NCBI GenBank assembly: GCA_017849455.1
Contig: JAFIGX010000015.1
Span: 62,001 to 126,000, forward strand
Length of the DNA: 64,000 nucleotides
Source of the DNA: Pseudobacter sp.
GTDB lineage: Bacteria > Bacteroidota > Bacteroidia > Chitinophagales > Chitinophagaceae
Direction of reading: 5' to 3'
Shown here: positions 1 through 7,845 of the stretch, in pieces
How the letters are laid out: each line of letters begins with the position of its first letter
Position numbering within the stretch: position 1 is the first letter of the stretch
Notes under the pieces: model-generated
The model's input: only the letters and a program-made list of their open reading frames with translations
What the model was told of the DNA's origin: nothing
The model's database searches: none
Position numbers and translations under genes: made by a program

Positions 1-369
1 CTTCTTCCGTGATCCAGGCGGCACCAGCGCATCTCCGAAAACACTGGTGGTGCTGGTGAATATGAAGCTGTCTACCCCTGCTGCCACTGCTTCCTGCAGA
101 AGATTGAGCGTTCCAGTGATATTGGTATCGATGAATTGTTGCGGGCTATGGGTAACCACATGGGGCTTATGCAGCGTGGCGGTATGGTAAACTATTTTTA
201 CTCCCTTCATGCAATGCTTCACGAACGAACGGTCAGCGATAGAACCTTTATGAGTGGTGAATGGAGATGAAAGGATATCGAGACCCACTACTTCATACTG
301 CATGTCTTTGAGAGTACGGACCATCGCTTCTCCCAGATGCCCGGCGCTTCCTGTAACTAATACTTTCAT
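1..369 (-). CDS. NAD(P)-dependent epimerase/SDR protein, N-terminal part (runs off the window)
   Basis: The minus strand reads open from an ATG at 367-369 to the window edge, giving 123 residues. The N-terminus (MKVLVTGSAGHLGEAMV) is the first beta strand and glycine-rich GxxGxxG turn of a Rossmann fold. 'VVGLD' follows at the end of the second strand, a usual site for cofactor choice, and 'FIFTSTTSVFG' matches the strand and serine region of extended SDR epimerases/dehydratases. The catalytic YxxxK lies beyond the edge, so substrate and exact subfamily cannot be set. It could equally be a nucleoside-diphosphate-sugar epimerase or an NmrA-like protein. The next minus-strand gene upstream starts at 1007 and ends at 441. 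Confidence 0.75.
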   Translation of the reverse strand, partial: MKVLVTGSAGHLGEAMVRTLKDMQYEVVGLDILSSPFTTHKGSIADRSFVKHCMKGVKIVYHTATLHKPHVVTHSPQQFIDTNITGTLNLLQEAVAAGVDSFIFTSTTSVFGDALVPPGSRKK

Positions 370-440
370 GAATCACTGTTGAAAAAACAACAAAAATATG
401 CATTTCGGGTAGATTGCCGCTATCAGCAGCGATTTCCTGA

Positions 441-1007
441 TTATTTTTTGCCGTAATGAAGCGCGATGACCCCTGAACCGTATGTTTTGGTATTCAGCAA
501 TTTCAGGGATGTATCATGGCCGCCGTCCGGAAATACAGTGATACCCTTGCCGATGATAACAGGATTTACGTTGATAATGAATTCATCGATCAGGCCGGCA
601 ACAGTAAGTGTTTTCGTGAGGTAGGGACTGCCGAAGATGATGATGTCACGGCCCACCTGCGATTTGAGCTGATTCACCTGGCCGGTAATATCACCACTCA
701 TGATGCTGCTCCTGTTCCAGCTTGTTGCTTTCAGGGTATTCGAGATCACGAATTTGGTCACATCTTCCGACCATTGAGCAAAGCGATGTTCCATCTTCGT
801 GCTCTGCGGATTCTTCAGTACTACCGGCCAATAGTCCTCCATTAAGTGGTAAGTGACCCTCCCGTACAGGGCAGTGTCGGCGGTATCGGTCAGCGCTACT
901 GCATCCCCGAATATGTCTTCACCCATGGCGATCCAGTCCATGGCCCCATCTGGTCTTGCTCCAAAACCGTCTAATGATACATTCAGGTGCGATATGATCT
1001 TTCTCAT
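441..1007 (-). CDS. Dihydrofolate reductase family protein (RibD C-terminal fold)
   Basis: This 188-residue protein starts MRKIISHLNVSLDGF, the typical first strand of RibD C-terminal/DHFR-like proteins ('SLDGF'). 'ALYGRVTYHLM' is the conserved G-R-x-T-Y segment, and 'DIIIFGSPYLTKTL' with 'VAGLIDEF' matches the later nucleotide-binding GG/GS region and LIDE motif. The family binds NADPH and includes RibD and many uncharacterised reductases; there is no evidence here for true dihydrofolate reduction. It stands alone: the partial SDR gene lies 71 bases further along the same strand, and the next gene upstream is on the other strand. Confidence 0.85.
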   Translation of the reverse strand: MRKIISHLNVSLDGFGARPDGAMDWIAMGEDIFGDAVALTDTADTALYGRVTYHLMEDYWPVVLKNPQSTKMEHRFAQWSEDVTKFVISNTLKATSWNRSSIMSGDITGQVNQLKSQVGRDIIIFGSPYLTKTLTVAGLIDEFIINVNPVIIGKGITVFPDGGHDTSLKLLNTKTYGSGVIALHYGKK

Positions 1008-1283
1008 TCGATAAGTTTTTAATTGATGAGCTGATTTATCGATGCAAACTTATTCATGTTCTTTCTTTTCGTGCCGGGGTGATCGGAACAATCCCCGGTG
1101 GCGATCCGGACAATTATTGTCGCAAACTCCCTAAAGATTGCCGCGATCACCCCCGTTTGAAAATCCATCACCATTATACATTTGTGACTGTCCGCTTATC
1201 CATCATCAAAAACGAATACTATTAAAACAATAGAAGTCATTTCAATCCCGGTCACCGATCAGCAAAGGGCAAAAGATTTTTAT

Positions 1284-1580
1284 ATGAAACTTGGCTTTCA
1301 GCTCCTCCTTGAAGAACCGATCGGCAATGGTCTGCATTGGGTCCAGTTGGGTTTTCCGCAGCAGTCTACCACCATCGCCCTGGTGGAATGGTTGCAGGAA
1401 ATGCCCGCTGGTTCCCTGCAGGGACTTATCCTGGAATCGGAAGACCTGGAAAGGGATTTGAATGACCTGAGAAATAAAGGGATCGATATTGCGAGGGTAG
1501 ATGATTCCCCGAGAGGAAAGATCGCCACCCTGATCGACCCGGATGGCAATGGCCTGCTGCTTCACCAGAATAAAAAGTAA
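1284..1580 (+). CDS. VOC-family (glyoxalase/bleomycin resistance) protein, start codon uncertain
   Basis: From the first available ATG the frame gives 98 residues ending LIDPDGNGLLLHQNKK, where 'DPDGN' is the hallmark turn of vicinal-oxygen-chelate proteins. The frame is open upstream to the stop at 1185-1187, and the codons from about 1212 read NTIKTIEVISIPVTDQQRAK, a normal VOC first beta strand and helix. No ATG, GTG or TTG occurs in frame between 1188 and 1283. The gene therefore either starts at a rare codon (ACG at 1212 or ATT at 1221) or has lost its start by mutation. If translation begins at 1284 the first beta strand is missing and the fold would probably be broken. Substrate unknown. 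Confidence 0.7.
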   Translation: MKLGFQLLLEEPIGNGLHWVQLGFPQQSTTIALVEWLQEMPAGSLQGLILESEDLERDLNDLRNKGIDIARVDDSPRGKIATLIDPDGNGLLLHQNKK

Positions 1581-1866
1581 AGCACGATCATACCCGTTTG
1601 TTGCGGATGGCTTTTGGGGTGCTGCCAGATGCAGTGAACGAAATTCGAAGCAAGCCCTTCTTTCCGGGAGATATGATTGAAGATGCATTCCTGCCCGGTA
1701 CCGCACAGGGCGGCGATGAACAGCAGGGTCATACAGTGAGGGCAAAGAGTTTCGGAAAGACACAGAGGTAATGGACTTCATCGCTTGCCCAAGTACAAGT
1801 GCTGCGGGTAGCATGTTTATGCGATAGGATAGGCTTTTTTCATTAAATTGTTGGGCATTATTCTTT

Positions 1867-2118
1867 ATGATGATGGAGAACCTGGACAAAAATTTCGAGG
1901 TGTTGTACCACGAGCGGTCGCTGCATGTAGAAGTGATCAGGACAGGCAAGCAGGTCCTGTACAGGGTAATGTCGGCCGACGGGCAGATGGCCCTGTTCCT
2001 TACCAGGGCCAAAGATGCGGAAGGATATTATTTCTGGACCTCCATCCCCGAAGGCAGGCAACAACTGGCTGAGGAGATCGGCGTACTGATCGAAGCATAT
2101 ATTCAATCATCTTCATAA
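1867..2118 (+). CDS. Small hypothetical protein (83 aa)
   Basis: An acidic 83-residue protein with three successive possible start codons (1867, 1870, 1873). It contains 'EVLYHERSLHVEVIRTGKQ' followed by 'GYYFWTSIPEGRQQLAEEIG', which reads as a beta-rich N-terminal half and a C-terminal amphipathic helix. No signal peptide or membrane segment. It ends 13 bases before the SRAP gene on the same strand, so the two are probably co-transcribed. I do not recognise the family. Good coding character and tight spacing make it a likely real gene. Overlapping minus-strand frames show no recognisable domain. Confidence 0.7.
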   Translation: MMMENLDKNFEVLYHERSLHVEVIRTGKQVLYRVMSADGQMALFLTRAKDAEGYYFWTSIPEGRQQLAEEIGVLIEAYIQSSS

Positions 2119-2131
2119 CCTTATCTTAATT

Positions 2132-2929
2132 ATGTGCTATTATAATGGTGTAAGAGTGACCAGGGCCGAATTCATCCGGCTCAAGCAATTGGAAAAGGCG
2201 ATCGCCAAATTGAATTTTCTCAACAAACCTTTACTGATCGGTTTTGAATATACCAATGCACCTGTACTGAAACGGGTGGCGGGCAGGCAGGATTTCGAGA
2301 TCACTGAAATGGAATGGGGCTTTCTGCCGCCATACCTGAAGAACCGGGAAGCTGCTTCGAAATTCAGGCATGGGTATAAAGACGACAGTGGCCGGTTCCA
2401 TCCACCCATCACTACCCTGAATGCAGTAGGGGAAGAATTGTTATTGCCCGGTAAAATGTACCGGGATGCCGCCCTGCACCGTCGCTGCCTGGTACTATCA
2501 TCGGGTTTTTATGAATGGCGGCATGTACATCCGCTCGGGAAAACAGGCAAGCCGCTGAAAACAGCCGTGAAATATCCCTATCATATTTTTTTGCCCGGGC
2601 AGGAAGTGTTTTTCATGGCCGGGATCTGGCAGGCGTGGACAGACAAAGACACCGGTGAAACAGTAGATACTTTCGCTATCGTGACCACGGCCGCCAACAA
2701 ACTGATGGAGCAGGTGCACAACTCCAAAAAAAGGATGCCGGTGATCCTCACGGAAGACCTCGCTTATGAATGGTTGCTGGGCGACCCGGATGAAGAACGC
2801 ATCAAAGCCATTGCCACGGCACAATATGCGGCCGATAAAATGTCGGCCTATCCCATCGCCAAAGATTTCAGGTCGGCACTGGACCCGATGGAGAAAGTGG
2901 AATACCCTGAATTGGCGCCACTGATATAG
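2132..2929 (+). CDS. SRAP-domain protein (SOS response-associated peptidase, YedK/HMCES type)
   Basis: 265 residues. The second residue is Cys (MCYYNGVRV); after Met removal it becomes the N-terminal Cys that, in this family, forms a thiazolidine link to abasic sites in single-stranded DNA. The other active-site elements are present: Glu128 in 'SSGFYEWRH', His196 in 'EQVHNSKKRMPVIL', and the family signature RMPVIL. Established role: shielding abasic sites at stalled forks. It converges on the dinB-dnaE2 operon that ends 27 bases away, a neighbourhood that fits DNA-damage tolerance. It probably shares a transcript with the 83-aa protein upstream. Confidence 0.92.
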   Translation: MCYYNGVRVTRAEFIRLKQLEKAIAKLNFLNKPLLIGFEYTNAPVLKRVAGRQDFEITEMEWGFLPPYLKNREAASKFRHGYKDDSGRFHPPITTLNAVGEELLLPGKMYRDAALHRRCLVLSSGFYEWRHVHPLGKTGKPLKTAVKYPYHIFLPGQEVFFMAGIWQAWTDKDTGETVDTFAIVTTAANKLMEQVHNSKKRMPVILTEDLAYEWLLGDPDEERIKAIATAQYAADKMSAYPIAKDFRSALDPMEKVEYPELAPLI

Positions 2930-2955
2930 TAATTCGGTTGTCCATTGATGTTATA

Positions 2956-4110
2956 TTATATTATCCCTTTTGCCCTTACCAGGTAGGTTTCCCCGAACCT
3001 GTGCTTGATATGGTCGATGGACTGGTAGAGCCGGATCATCTCCTGTGTATCTTCGAACAGGTTGATCTGGTAATTGCCCGGCACCAGGTGCGTGAAGCGG
3101 ATCCCTAAGAGGCGCACCAGCATTCTCCGTTCATAGAGCTTATCGAACAGTTCCCTCGCCGTTTTCAGCAGGACATGGTCTGCTGCTGTGTAGGTGATGG
3201 TCTTCTGGCGGCTCACCGTATCGAAATTGGAATAGCGCAGTTTGACGGTCACGCAGCCCGTGAGCTTGTTCTGTTCCCGCAATTGAAAAGCGATCCTTTC
3301 CGTCATCCTCACCAGTTCCGAATGCAGTCTGTCTATATCGATGGTATCCTGTTGAAAAGTATTTTCCGTGGAGATGGATTTCTGTTCATGATAAGGGACC
3401 ACGGGCGCATCGTCGATCCCATTGGCGCGCCGCCATAGCTCGCTACCGTTTTTGCCCAGCAGGTTTTGCAGCATCTCTACCGGGATCTCGCTCAGCACTT
3501 TCACTGTTTCTACTCCCATCTTCAATAAGAGGAAGGCTGTTTCCTTACCTATGCCGGGGATCTTGGCAATGCTCAGTGGCGCCAGGAAACTTTTCTCCTT
3601 ACCGAAGGCGATCTCCAACTGGCCATTGGGCTTTACTTCATTGGTGGCCACTTTGCTGATGAGCTTATTGCTGGCCAGTGCATAGGAAACCGGCAGGCCG
3701 CTTTCCTGCACCACTCTTTTTTTGAGATCGGCAGTGAAGCGGCTGCAGCCGAAATATTTGTCCATTCCCGTTAGATCGATATAGAACTCATCGATCGAGG
3801 ATTTTTCGAAAAGGGGCACCGAATCTTTTACGATCTCGGTAACCAGGGATGAATACTTGCTGTAGGATTCCATATCTCCCTGTATGATGATGGCATGCGG
3901 GCAGAGCCTTTTGGCCAGTTTGATAGGCATGGCCGAATGGATGCCGAAGCTGCGGGCTTCATAGCTGCAGGCAGCCACTACGCCCCTGTCGCTGCTACCG
4001 CCAACGATCAGTGGCTTGCCTTTCAGCCTGGAATTCTTCAAACACTCCACCGATACGAAAAAGGCATCGAGGTCGAGATGGGCGATATGTCTTTCCGTTG
4101 TCAATAGCAT
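2956..4110 (-). CDS. dinB: DNA polymerase IV (Y-family translesion polymerase)
   Basis: 384 residues. Palm catalytic carboxylates are intact: 'HLDLDAFF' (Asp13) and 'SSIDEFYIDL' (Asp107, Glu108). 'YEARSFGIHSAMP' is the fingers motif. 'ISKVATNEVKPNGQ' and 'IPGIGKETAFLLLKMG' are the thumb and helix-hairpin-helix. A little-finger domain follows. The acidic catalytic residues argue for an active polymerase rather than an inactive ImuB. The start codon lies 1 base after the dnaE2 stop codon, so the two are surely translationally coupled. Regulation would come from the operator-like repeats at 7134-7172. Confidence 0.93.
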   Translation of the reverse strand: MLLTTERHIAHLDLDAFFVSVECLKNSRLKGKPLIVGGSSDRGVVAACSYEARSFGIHSAMPIKLAKRLCPHAIIIQGDMESYSKYSSLVTEIVKDSVPLFEKSSIDEFYIDLTGMDKYFGCSRFTADLKKRVVQESGLPVSYALASNKLISKVATNEVKPNGQLEIAFGKEKSFLAPLSIAKIPGIGKETAFLLLKMGVETVKVLSEIPVEMLQNLLGKNGSELWRRANGIDDAPVVPYHEQKSISTENTFQQDTIDIDRLHSELVRMTERIAFQLREQNKLTGCVTVKLRYSNFDTVSRQKTITYTAADHVLLKTARELFDKLYERRMLVRLLGIRFTHLVPGNYQINLFEDTQEMIRLYQSIDHIKHRFGETYLVRAKGII

Positions 4111-4111
4111 A

Positions 4112-7099
4112 TTACAGATTTGCGTATTTCCTTTCCTTATAACCGATCTTCATCATGCTGCTCACTTCCACGCTGCATACACCGAAATCTTCCACCACTT
4201 TGCCTTTGATCCGATAGAACCCTTTTCCTTTGAGCGGGTAGCGGCTGAGGGAATCCGGGAAATGAACGGTATCGACCCAGTCGAGCTGCTTATCGAGAAA
4301 AGTGCCGAACGACATCACCTGGCTGTTCTTCGTGGGCACTACTTTATGATCGACAAAATATGCCAGCAGGGTAACGGGTTTGCCGAGGTATTGCGGCAGG
4401 TCTTTGGAGAGAACATAGCTACTGTCGTCTTCCTGCACCAGTTCGAATGGATTGCGCAGGGTAAAGCCTATGAGCTCGATCTCGTCGTACACATCATCGA
4501 GCGGGTTATCGTTCAGTTCGGGCAGGGTGAAGGCCAGGGGTTTTTCTTTGAACAGGCGCATGGCGCCTTCCTGTACGGTCGTTTTCTTCTGGAGGAAATT
4601 GGCTTCCCACAATAAACGTTTCTTGCTCTTGCCGGTGAAGCGGAACGCGCCGATGCTCACGAGTATATTGAGCTGTTCGGCCGTGATATCTGTCCTTTCA
4701 ATAAAATCCTGCAGGTGCAGGTAATCGCCATGATAAGATCTTTCGGTGAGGATCTTCTCCGCCAGCTTCTTTTCAAGCCCTTTCAGGTGAGCGAAACCGG
4801 TATATACGTCTTTGCCTTTGATGCCGGTGAAATAATGGCTATGGTTCACGCAGGGGAGATGAATGGTAGCCCCTGTTTTGCGCAATTCGAGAAAATAAAG
4901 CTCCGTGGAATAGAAGCCGCCGAAATTATTGATCACGCCGATCATGAACTCCATGGGGTAGTAGGTCTTCAGATACAGGTCCTGGAAGCTTTCTACGGCG
5001 AAGCTGGCGGAATGTGCTTTGCAGAAGCTGTAGCCAGCAAAGGATTCCATCTGTCGCCATACTTCTGCCGTGAGCTCATCTGCATAGCCCTGTGCGCGGC
5101 AATTCTGGAAGAACTTATCTTTCATCAGGGCGAAGCGGTTGTTGGAGCGGTACTTGCCGGACATGGCCCTGCGCAGCGTATCGGCTTCTCCCATGGCCAG
5201 TCCACCGAAATAATGCGCCACTTTGATCACATCTTCCTGGAACACCATTACGCCGAAAGTTTCTTTCAGGAGCGTTTCCATAGTTGGGTGGAGGTATTGT
5301 ACGGCATCGGGCCGGTGGTACCGGTTGATATATTCCCGCATCATGCCGCTGCTGGCCACGCCCGGCCTGATGATGGAGCTGGCCACTACCAGTGTGGCAT
5401 AATCGCGGCACTTCAGTTTATTGAGGAGTTGCCGCATGGCCGGGCTCTCCACATAAAAGCAGCCGATGGTATTCACCTGTTGCAATTGTTGCTGAACGGC
5501 AGGATCTTTCTTGAACCTGTCGACCTCATCGATATGGACCGTTACATTCTTATTTTCCTTCACCAGCCGGATGGTCTCTTTGATATGGCCGAGCCCGCGT
5601 TGCGAGAGCACATCGTATTTATACAGGCCGATATTTTCTGCGAGGTACATATCGATCTGCGTGGTGGCGAATCCTTTGGGTGGCAGCCAGGTGGCGGTAT
5701 AGGCGTGGATGGGTTCTTCGCTGATCAGCATGCCGCCGGCGTGGATGCTGAGATGGTTGGGAAAATTATTCAGCAGCTTTCCGTATTGCAATACGAGGCG
5801 ATGGTAATCATCTTCCTGGCCGCGTTTATTGAAATATTCGCCCCGCGAATTTCCGTAATAGTAACCTTTTTCTCCGAGTTCGTCGATCTCTTTGGCCGGC
5901 AACCCGAACACCTTTCCCAGTTCGCGGATAATAGCGTTATACTGGAAGGTGGTGTATGAACCTACGAGGGCTACATATTTTTCTCCATAGCGTTTGAAAA
6001 TATAATCGATGATCTCATCGCGGTCGAGCCAACTGAAATCGATATCGAAATCGGGTGGTGAGGTCCTTTCGTTGTTCAGGAAGCGTTCGAAGAAAAGGTT
6101 GAGCTCGATGGGGTCGACGTCCGTGATCTTCAGGCAATAGGCTACGATGGAATTGGCGCCGCTGCCGCGTCCTACGTGATAGAAGCCGCGGTTATTAGCA
6201 TAGCGGATAAAATCCCAGGTGATGAGAAAATAAGCTGTGAAGCCGAGCTCTTCGATCACTTTCAATTCCTTCTCCAGTCGCTCTATGGCCTGTGGCTGGT
6301 TGGCATACCGGTGCCGGAAGCCGTCATAAGCCAGTTTGCGGAGCAATTGTACATCGTCTTTTTTGCTGGCGGTAAAATATCGTTTGTTCTTGTCTTTCCC
6401 GAAATCCATCCTGATCTCGCAGGTATCCATCAACCGGAAAGTATTGGTGATCAGGAAGGGATATTGCTGGAAGGCTTCGAATAATTTAGCGGGTGGCACA
6501 AAATATTCCTGGGGCGAGCAGATAGCGGTGGACGGCAGTTTGGAGAGCACTACGTTTTTATCCACAGCCTGCAACAATCTGTGCACATTATGATATTTCT
6601 TGTTTTGTATGGTTACCGGTTGCCGCACCACGAACTTGTCGCGGCTACTGGCCGGCAGCCCGAACAGCTTATTGACTTCGGTGGGAAGAATGCCGATCAG
6701 TTCATTGGGAAGCAACTGTTCTACCGGTTTATGTCCCAGGGGATAGATCACATAACCATCCCAGGTATCCGTGAAAAAAGGTTCCTGGATGGCTTTATCG
6801 GGAAATGGTCTATTTTCACGCAGGTGGCTGGAGAGGAATTCATTGATCCAGGTAAAGCCTTTGTTATTGGCTGCCAGCAGAATATATAATAAACGATCAC
6901 CATTGCGGACCTCGGCCCCGAGGATAGGTTTGATCCCTTCCTGATGGCAGGCCGTTACGAAATCCCAGGCGTCGCAGGTATTGTTGATATTCGTCAATGC
7001 CATTGCTGTAGCGCCGGTCTCTGCGCCTGCTTTGACCAGTTCTTCTGTACTGAAAGTGCCATAGTGGAAGCTGAAATACGATTTACAGTTTAAGTACAT
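4112..7099 (-). CDS. dnaE2: Alternative DNA polymerase III alpha subunit (DnaE2/ImuC-like)
   Basis: About 995 residues from the ATG at 7097-7099, short for a replicative alpha subunit (about 1,150-1,200) and like DnaE2/ImuC. The N-terminus 'MYLNCKSYFSFHYGTFSTEE' is a degenerate PHP domain: the usual HxH metal motif is N-C here. The polymerase motif 'PPDFDIDFSW' keeps the catalytic Asp residues, and 'GYSFCKAHSASFAVESFQ' is the C-family fingers region. An OB-like C-terminus is present, but I see no long clamp/tau-binding tail. A frame extension to an ATG at 7189 crosses two operator-like repeats, so I chose the later start. Paired with dinB as a translesion unit; no imuA is seen. Confidence 0.9.
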   Translation of the reverse strand: MYLNCKSYFSFHYGTFSTEELVKAGAETGATAMALTNINNTCDAWDFVTACHQEGIKPILGAEVRNGDRLLYILLAANNKGFTWINEFLSSHLRENRPFPDKAIQEPFFTDTWDGYVIYPLGHKPVEQLLPNELIGILPTEVNKLFGLPASSRDKFVVRQPVTIQNKKYHNVHRLLQAVDKNVVLSKLPSTAICSPQEYFVPPAKLFEAFQQYPFLITNTFRLMDTCEIRMDFGKDKNKRYFTASKKDDVQLLRKLAYDGFRHRYANQPQAIERLEKELKVIEELGFTAYFLITWDFIRYANNRGFYHVGRGSGANSIVAYCLKITDVDPIELNLFFERFLNNERTSPPDFDIDFSWLDRDEIIDYIFKRYGEKYVALVGSYTTFQYNAIIRELGKVFGLPAKEIDELGEKGYYYGNSRGEYFNKRGQEDDYHRLVLQYGKLLNNFPNHLSIHAGGMLISEEPIHAYTATWLPPKGFATTQIDMYLAENIGLYKYDVLSQRGLGHIKETIRLVKENKNVTVHIDEVDRFKKDPAVQQQLQQVNTIGCFYVESPAMRQLLNKLKCRDYATLVVASSIIRPGVASSGMMREYINRYHRPDAVQYLHPTMETLLKETFGVMVFQEDVIKVAHYFGGLAMGEADTLRRAMSGKYRSNNRFALMKDKFFQNCRAQGYADELTAEVWRQMESFAGYSFCKAHSASFAVESFQDLYLKTYYPMEFMIGVINNFGGFYSTELYFLELRKTGATIHLPCVNHSHYFTGIKGKDVYTGFAHLKGLEKKLAEKILTERSYHGDYLHLQDFIERTDITAEQLNILVSIGAFRFTGKSKKRLLWEANFLQKKTTVQEGAMRLFKEKPLAFTLPELNDNPLDDVYDEIELIGFTLRNPFELVQEDDSSYVLSKDLPQYLGKPVTLLAYFVDHKVVPTKNSQVMSFGTFLDKQLDWVDTVHFPDSLSRYPLKGKGFYRIKGKVVEDFGVCSVEVSSMMKIGYKERKYANL

Positions 7100-7133
7100 A
7101 TCATCCTTTTTCAAACCAAAGGTAAATTTGAAT

Positions 7134-7172
7134 GCTAATTTTTTTAGTACGCGTATTGCTAAAAATATTAGT
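7134..7172. promoter_or_regulatory. Tandem operator-like repeats upstream of dnaE2-dinB
   Basis: Two 15-base copies of GCTAA-N5-TTAGT (7134-7148 and 7158-7172) lie 24 bases apart, each a CTAA/TTAG inverted repeat. A further A/T palindrome with arms 7161-7167 and 7172-7178 overlaps the second. They sit 35-75 bases before the dnaE2 start at 7099, where a repressor would act. Paired dyads before a translesion polymerase operon suggest a LexA-like or S24/XRE-type repressor site. That identity is inference; no repressor gene is in the window. Confidence 0.55.
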
Positions 7173-7295
7173 ATTTTTGTATTGTGCATCCTGGATGAAT
7201 GATTTGAATGGAAGCGATAGGATACAGGTGGGAAAAGGGTTTCAGGGAATCAAAAAAATGCAGTGCAACTAAAAAAAGTGACAAAACTGATCAAA

Positions 7296-7318
7296 AAAAA
7301 GTACGAATCGTACTTTTT
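7296..7318. promoter_or_regulatory. 23-base perfect palindrome (operator candidate)
   Basis: Two 11-base arms flank a single central base, with core GTACGAATCGTAC and A5/T5 flanks. A one-base loop is a poor RNA hairpin, so this is more likely a protein-binding site on DNA than a terminator. It lies between the divergent dnaE2-dinB operon (start 7099) and the small gene at 7541, about 200 bases from each start. Which gene it controls cannot be told from sequence. Confidence 0.5.
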
Positions 7319-7540
7319 CTTCGGTGGATAAGGAGGTGAAAAATAGTTGAAATGGTATGTAAAAAAAATTTGAATCAGAGTGGTTATAGTGAAGGCGTAT
7401 AGTAGTAATAGTTAGTTTATTGACTGAAAGTTAGCCATACAAGCTAAAAAAGGTGGAAAGGTTACCTAAAAAAGGAATGGTGCGATATCGATATAAAAAT
7501 TACAATTGCTTTTCTTTGATTGATATTTTATTCAGAGTTT

Positions 7541-7837
7541 ATGACAGAAGATCCTAGATATATTGCGGCTAAGCGTATGGTTGAGAATGGCGATATCGTT
7601 GCATTCAACCAGTTGTTCACTATCATTCCCAAGAGCATTGTAGCTGCTGACCTGGGCACTCAGAATGTCCGGTTCACCATGCTGATGAACCATATCGAAC
7701 GTTTCACACTGCAGGAGCTTTTCCTGCTCGGTAGTTTTTTCGAGCTGAATGAAGAAGAGATCGTACGGCTCGCTCTCAACCAGTACAAAGAACAGAAAAA
7801 AGCGAAATCGGGTAATAACAACAATACTAAATCTTAG
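7541..7837 (+). CDS. Conserved small helical protein of unknown function
   Basis: 98 residues from the ATG at 7541 (MTEDPRYIAAKRMVENGD). A possible extension to 7520 adds only a weak start. The protein looks all-helical: 'FNQLFTIIPKSIVAADLG' and 'LQELFLLGSFFELNEEEIV' alternate hydrophobic faces, and the second half resembles a helix-turn-helix arrangement, followed by a charged, Asn-rich tail. No signal peptide or membrane span. It lies divergent from dnaE2 and converges on the LytTR gene. A small DNA- or RNA-binding protein is possible, but I do not recognise the family. Confidence 0.7.
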   Translation: MTEDPRYIAAKRMVENGDIVAFNQLFTIIPKSIVAADLGTQNVRFTMLMNHIERFTLQELFLLGSFFELNEEEIVRLALNQYKEQKKAKSGNNNNTKS

Positions 7838-7845
7838 GCATATCC

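Noticed and set aside
1581..1866. Possible gene remnant on the minus strand
   Set aside because: Frames here give fragments without a recognisable fold; I could not support a pseudogene call.
1242..2012. 256-aa minus-strand open frame
   Set aside because: It covers the VOC gene and the 83-aa gene on the other strand and has no recognisable domain; composition shadow.
4715..5959. 414-aa plus-strand open frame
   Set aside because: Antisense to dnaE2, whose motifs are clear; His/Ala-rich shadow translation.
7100..7189. Longer dnaE2 start at 7189
   Set aside because: The extra 30 residues are encoded by operator-like A/T repeats and do not resemble a PHP N-terminus.
7296..7318. Palindrome as an intrinsic terminator
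   Set aside because: A one-base loop cannot form without opening the stem, the stem is mostly A-T, and no gene ends nearby.
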